This document shows, piece by piece, positions 4,626-7,744 of a DNA stretch of 7,744 bases (position 1 is its first letter; each line of letters starts with the position of its first letter). The position numbers and the translations under genes were made by a program. This DNA is from Methanoregulaceae archaeon. Its GTDB lineage: Archaea > Halobacteriota > Methanomicrobia > Methanomicrobiales > Methanospirillaceae. The notes beneath the pieces are model-generated. The model did no database searches and was not told where the DNA came from. It saw only the letters and a list, made by a program, of their open reading frames with translations. The stretch spans positions 1 through 7,744 of the forward strand of contig JAJRBP010000048.1 of assembly GCA_028679405.1 (NCBI GenBank), given 5' to 3'.

Positions 4626-5455
4626 ACCGGTACTCTGCCGGAAAGATGATCATTATACCGATGATCATTCTCGCGATCTCGCTTATCTCCGTCGGACTTA
4701 CATTCTTATCCACAGGGATGCCGGTGACTCCGGGGATTGATTTCTCCGGGGGAACTTCGGTAACAATCTACACGACTGATTCTCCTGAACAGGTAACATC
4801 GCTTGTCGCAGGATACCCCCTGGTCGGGAAACCCGTGCAGGGTCAGGGTAGTATCGATCTGAGATTCGGGGCGATGGACGATACCATGTCCCAATCGCTC
4901 GTTACGCTGCTTCAGTCACGGTATGCCGAATTGAAAATCGATCGGATTGGGGAATCTTTCGCAAAGAACCTCCAGCCGCTTGCTCTTGAGGCGCTGATCT
5001 TCTCCTTCATCGGAATGTCGATCGTCGTGTTTGTCACCTTCCGTACGTTTGTCCCGTCTGCGGCGGTGATTCTGTCGGCATTCGCCGATATCGTCATGAC
5101 GGCAATGGCAATGAATTTCCTGGGTTTTCAGCTGTCGCTCGGCACAACTGCGGCACTTCTGATGTTAATCGGTTACTCCGTTGACTCCGACATCCTCCTC
5201 ACGATGCGGGTATTCAAGAGACAGGGAAAACTCGAGGAGAAACTGGCTGGTGCATTCCATACCGGGATCATCATGACCTCTACGACATTCGGGGCAGTGG
5301 CAGCGATGTGGGCAGTCGCATATTTGGGCCATGTGACAATCATCTTCGAGATAGCCTCGGTTCTCCTTCTCGGACTGATCTTTGACATCATGAATACCTG
5401 GCTCACGAATGTCGCTATCATCAAGTGGTACGTTGAAAAGGGGGCCACCAGATGA
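4601..5455 (+). CDS. secF: Protein-export membrane protein SecF (archaeal)
   Basis: Integral membrane partner of SecD; the SecDF pair assists the Sec translocon in moving proteins across the cytoplasmic membrane, in bacteria using ion-motive force. The 284-residue protein has the RND-related layout: a short cytoplasmic start, TM1 at about 16-38, an external P1-type domain at about 39-124 opening with GIDFSGGTSV (45-54), which is the SecF signature, then TM2 about 126-147, TM3 151-173, TM4 180-201, TM5 222-243 and TM6 246-275. TM4 holds LIGYSVDSDILLTMRVF (189-205), the conserved segment with charged aspartates inside the membrane, and TM5 begins TGIIMTSTTFG. Length is normal for archaea. The ATG at 4601 follows GAGGGCGGA closely. 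The stop overlaps the secD start as ATGA, so the subunits are made together; secF before secD is the order I know from euryarchaea. Confidence 0.96.
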   Translation: MGLFTYDVNRYSAGKMIIIPMIILAISLISVGLTFLSTGMPVTPGIDFSGGTSVTIYTTDSPEQVTSLVAGYPLVGKPVQGQGSIDLRFGAMDDTMSQSLVTLLQSRYAELKIDRIGESFAKNLQPLALEALIFSFIGMSIVVFVTFRTFVPSAAVILSAFADIVMTAMAMNFLGFQLSLGTTAALLMLIGYSVDSDILLTMRVFKRQGKLEEKLAGAFHTGIIMTSTTFGAVAAMWAVAYLGHVTIIFEIASVLLLGLIFDIMNTWLTNVAIIKWYVEKGATR

Positions 5456-6966
5456 AGAAGGAGAAACGCCAGGAGAAGAAGACTCCAGTGAAAGCAGAAG
5501 CGGTTCCTGGCGTCAGGACGGGCATTGATTACGTCGCCCTCCTCAAGGACTGGCGTGTTGCGATCCTCATCATCCTCCTCGTACTGGCCGTCATCTCGAT
5601 CAATCCCCACTTCGAGAATGGCGAGTTCACCACAAGCCTCCCCCTCGGCCTGGATCTACAGAAAGGAGCATGGCTCCAGTTAGAGTTCAAGGCTGAAGTC
5701 GCCGGTTTCGAGACCGCGAAGCCGGTGGACGAGTTCATCGGGAATGTGAAGAATCTTACCGATACCGAGGTCGTCCAGGTCTCTGAAAACAAGTTGGAGA
5801 TACGGAAACCATTCACCAGGGATGAACTTGGACAGATCTTCACGAGCGCTGGCGGGACACTGATCACCTACGAGCAGGGTGTCTCGAAAGTAACAGCGGA
5901 CCAGGCAAAGGTCATTCTCGAAAGCAAGATAAACAGCCTGGGTACGAAGGACGCGAAGGTCAATACTATCACCTCGCTCTCAGGTATCTCCCGGTATATG
6001 CGGGTGGAGATGGCCGGGGTCAGTATGACCCAAGCCCAGGAAATCGTGGGAAAGCAGGGGAAGTTCGAGATCAGGATCTATACGACAGGGAACGAGACTG
6101 AACACGTCCTTTTCGGTGATGCTATAACGACCGTGGGAGTCCCGACTTCGGAACCACGAACGAATACCTGGGGAGTGCCTTTCACATTGAGCGATGCCGG
6201 TGCGAATGCGTTCAGGCAGGCGTGCATACAGGCCGGTGCGGTGACGGACCCCGAGAACCACGAGCTGGCAATGCTCCTCGATGAAAATGTGGTTTACAGC
6301 GCCCCACTCTCTGCAGAGCTCGCGGGAGAGCTGCAGACGATGGTTGTCAGGCAGCTCTCCGCATCTACCGGCCAGGGGACCTCCGGCCTGAATGCAGCGA
6401 AAAATCTTGAGATCCATCTTCGTGCAGGAGCTCTTCCGGTCGATGTGACGGTGGCTGCTTCGGGTGCGACGACGCCCGCCTCGGCAGAGAGCAGCCGTTT
6501 CGCGGTAGTTATTGCCGGCATCGCCGCCCTTATCGCGGTCGGCCTCGTGATTTACTATCGATACAGGGAACCGAGCATTGTCCTCCCGATGGTCCTGATC
6601 AATGCATCAGAGATCGTTATCCTCCTCGGTATCTCGCGATTCGTTTGGGAGCTTGATCTTGCGAGCATCGCCGGCTTGATCGCAGTGCTCGGTACAGGTA
6701 TCGATCAGATGGTGGTGATTACGGACGAGGTTCTCCATGAAGGAAAAGTACCGTCACCGAGCCTGTATAAGAAACGACTCGCACGTGCGTTGATGATCAT
6801 CGTCGCGGCTGCGGCAACCGTCTTTATCGCGATGGTCCCTCTCGCGGTGATGCCTCTTGGGACACTCAGAGGCTTTGCGATCGTGACCATCCTTGGTGTT
6901 CTTGTCGGGGTGATCATTACCCGGCCGGCATATGGCCGGATCATCATGGAAATCCTCGCAAAATAA
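5452..6966 (+). CDS. secD: Protein-export membrane protein SecD (archaeal)
   Basis: Larger half of the SecDF complex. The 504 residues begin with a lysine-rich cytoplasmic tail (1-34), TM1 at about 35-50, then the SecD signature LPLGLDLQKGAWLQLE (63-78) opening a large external domain (about 51-345) that includes the P1 and head regions; VTADQAKVILESKINSLGTK (147-166) and GKFEIRIYTTGNE (203-215) are recognisable parts. Five further membrane segments lie at about 350-369, 374-394, 403-425, 442-467 and 470-490. TM4 contains AGLIAVLGTGIDQMVVITDE (407-426), with the membrane-buried aspartate D418 and D425 typical of the family. GLDLQ is usually followed by GG or RG-like residues; here it is KG. 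The ATG at 5452 overlaps the secF stop by four bases. A T-run follows 21 bases after the stop, so transcription may end there. Confidence 0.96.
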   Translation: MKKEKRQEKKTPVKAEAVPGVRTGIDYVALLKDWRVAILIILLVLAVISINPHFENGEFTTSLPLGLDLQKGAWLQLEFKAEVAGFETAKPVDEFIGNVKNLTDTEVVQVSENKLEIRKPFTRDELGQIFTSAGGTLITYEQGVSKVTADQAKVILESKINSLGTKDAKVNTITSLSGISRYMRVEMAGVSMTQAQEIVGKQGKFEIRIYTTGNETEHVLFGDAITTVGVPTSEPRTNTWGVPFTLSDAGANAFRQACIQAGAVTDPENHELAMLLDENVVYSAPLSAELAGELQTMVVRQLSASTGQGTSGLNAAKNLEIHLRAGALPVDVTVAASGATTPASAESSRFAVVIAGIAALIAVGLVIYYRYREPSIVLPMVLINASEIVILLGISRFVWELDLASIAGLIAVLGTGIDQMVVITDEVLHEGKVPSPSLYKKRLARALMIIVAAAATVFIAMVPLAVMPLGTLRGFAIVTILGVLVGVIITRPAYGRIIMEILAK

Positions 6967-6972
6967 TCATAC

Positions 6973-6985
6973 AAAAACCTTTATC
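6973..6985 (+). promoter_or_regulatory. Candidate promoter of the thioredoxin-npdG pair
   Basis: AAAAACC followed by TTTATC at 6980-6985 resembles a TFB element plus TATA box. The box centre is about 36 bases before the thioredoxin ATG, so transcription would begin near 7008-7010 with a leader of about ten bases. It lies wholly in the 52-base gap after secD. Confidence 0.42.
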
Positions 6986-6987
6986 TG

Positions 6988-6993
6988 TTTTTT
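6988..6993 (+). terminator. T-run after secD, possible archaeal termination site
   Basis: Six thymines stand 21 bases past the secD stop. Archaeal transcripts commonly end at such T-rich tracts without a hairpin. The run lies directly after the TATA box of the next gene, so the two signals are interleaved, and termination of secFD here is only plausible. Confidence 0.3.
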
Positions 6994-7018
6994 AACCGAC
7001 ACTCATCCGGGTATTTGT

Positions 7019-7291
7019 ATGGGAAAACCGGTTCTTTACGACTTTTTTGCCGAATGGTGCGGGCCATGTCGAAGACAGGGGCCAATTCTCGAAGACCTCA
7101 AGAAGAAGATGGGGGATTCCATTGAGATCAGGAAGGTGGATGTCGACCAGCATATGGATCAGGCCCAGAAATATGGGATCCAGGTCGTCCCTACCTTGAT
7201 CATCGAGAAGGATGGGAAAGTAGTACGAATGCTCGAGGGAGTTACAGGTACGGAAACACTCGAGGCTATCCTGCAGCCGCTGGTGGAATAG
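7019..7291 (+). CDS. trx: Small thioredoxin / glutaredoxin-like protein
   Basis: A 90-residue cytoplasmic thiol-disulfide exchange protein. It begins directly with the first strand, MGKPVLYDFFAEWCGPC, with the classical active site WCGPC at 13-17. The pattern continues with a long helix, IEIRKVDVDQ (36-45), the cis-proline motif VVPTLIIEKDGK (56-67) containing P58, and the final G-x-T helix GVTGTETLEAIL. It is about 15-20 residues shorter at the N-terminus than bacterial thioredoxin, as is usual for methanogen proteins such as those of about 85 residues in Methanocaldococcus. The ATG at 7019 was chosen because the in-frame extension to 6932 runs back into secD. There is no strong ribosome site; a promoter with a short leader lies upstream. 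The stop abuts the npdG start, suggesting that its electrons may come from F420H2 through NADPH and a reductase not in this window. Confidence 0.95.
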   Translation: MGKPVLYDFFAEWCGPCRRQGPILEDLKKKMGDSIEIRKVDVDQHMDQAQKYGIQVVPTLIIEKDGKVVRMLEGVTGTETLEAILQPLVE

Positions 7292-7744
7292 GTGAAGATT
7301 GGTATCGTGGGCGGGACCGGTGACATCGGGGAAGGGATGGCGTTACGGCTCTCCCAGATTCATTCAGTGGTGCTTGGTTCCCGGGAAGAGGGGAAAGCGA
7401 TAACGACGAGCGAATGTACAATTGCTGAGCTTACCCGGAGAGGTCTTCCATGCAGTTGCGAAGGGTTCTGTAACCAGGACGCAGTGGACAGGTCTGATAT
7501 CGTCATTCTGGCAGTCCCGTTCTCCCATCTTGCAAGCACTATAGGATCGCTTCATGGGTTTGAAGGAAAGATCGTCGTGAGCCCGGTAAATCCAATGGAA
7601 AAGAGAGAATTCTTCACTTTTGTCCCGCCAGCCGAGGGTTCGGCAGCGTTGATGGCACGACGTCTCCTCCCCCCCGATGTAAAGTTATGTACTGCATTCA
7701 ACACGATTGCGGCGAATAAATGGAAGGCTATCGACGATCCTCTC
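7292..7744 (+). CDS. npdG: F420H2:NADP oxidoreductase NpdG, C-terminus cut by window edge
   Basis: Transfers hydride between reduced coenzyme F420 and NADP+, supplying NADPH for biosynthesis in methanogens. 151 codons are present, out of roughly 220 in the family. It opens MKIGIVGGTGDIGEGMALRL (1-20), the Rossmann nucleotide loop in the form typical of NpdG, followed by VVLGSREEGK (26-35), where serine 30 and arginine 31 hold the NADP 2'-phosphate. SDIVILAVPFSHL, KIVVSPVNPM and the later CTAFNTIAANKW match the family. The GTG at 7292 follows the thioredoxin TAG with no gap, and GGTGGA just before it can serve as the ribosome site, so the two genes are surely on one transcript. The frame is open to the right edge with no visible damage. 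Related F420-dependent reductases share the fold, but the combination of motifs makes NpdG clearly the best call. Confidence 0.95.
   Translation, partial: MKIGIVGGTGDIGEGMALRLSQIHSVVLGSREEGKAITTSECTIAELTRRGLPCSCEGFCNQDAVDRSDIVILAVPFSHLASTIGSLHGFEGKIVVSPVNPMEKREFFTFVPPAEGSAALMARRLLPPDVKLCTAFNTIAANKWKAIDDPL

Noticed and set aside
6932..7018. N-terminal extension of thioredoxin starting inside secD
   Set aside because: The extended part overlaps the end of secD and lacks thioredoxin sequence; the first strand begins right after the ATG at 7019.

Overview
The window looks like a chromosomal segment of a methanogenic euryarchaeon, most likely of the Methanomicrobiales. The evidence is the mix of genes: an F420H2:NADP oxidoreductase, two proteins I recognise as families largely confined to methanogens (DUF2111 and DUF2551), an archaeal-type secF-secD pair, and the archaeal RNA ligase RtcB with archease. 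Promoter-like TATA boxes sit about 25-30 bases before several starts, and GGTG/GAGG-type ribosome sites occur inside operons, which also fits. The genus cannot be fixed from the sequence. I see no rRNA, tRNA, CRISPR, IS or phage signature.

Left part (1-4216), all on the minus strand. Read in transcription order it holds a DUF2551 winged-helix-like protein (4216-3905), a small CxxC protein of unknown function (3856-3503), archease (3570-3163), RtcB tRNA-splicing ligase (3153-1720), a protein resembling a class I glutamine amidotransferase without its cysteine (1723-1148), a DUF2111 protein (1117-695) and a biotin-protein ligase/repressor BirA (690 to beyond the left edge). From the CxxC gene onward the genes overlap or are separated by at most 30 bases, so they are probably co-transcribed. 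Archease and RtcB form a known functional pair: archease helps RtcB become guanylylated and turn over during tRNA ligation and RNA repair. The roles of the unknown genes are open.

Middle (4217-4600): a 384-base divergent intergenic region. It carries a good TATA box for a leaderless DUF2551 transcript and, on the plus strand, a long possible leader for secF with two candidate tiny ORFs.

Right part (4601-7744), all on the plus strand: secF and secD overlap by 4 bases and encode the membrane accessory pair of the Sec translocon. After a short gap with a T-run and a TATA box comes a small thioredoxin, followed with no spacing at all by npdG, the F420H2:NADP oxidoreductase, cut by the right edge. 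That last pair suggests a link between F420H2/NADPH supply and thiol redox control.

The most interesting points are the 68-base overlap at a seven-G tract between the CxxC gene and archease, the cysteine-less amidotransferase-like protein coupled to rtcB, the PAS/GAF-like look of the DUF2111 protein in front of birA, and the short ORFs in front of secF. No clearly new defence or mobile system is visible.
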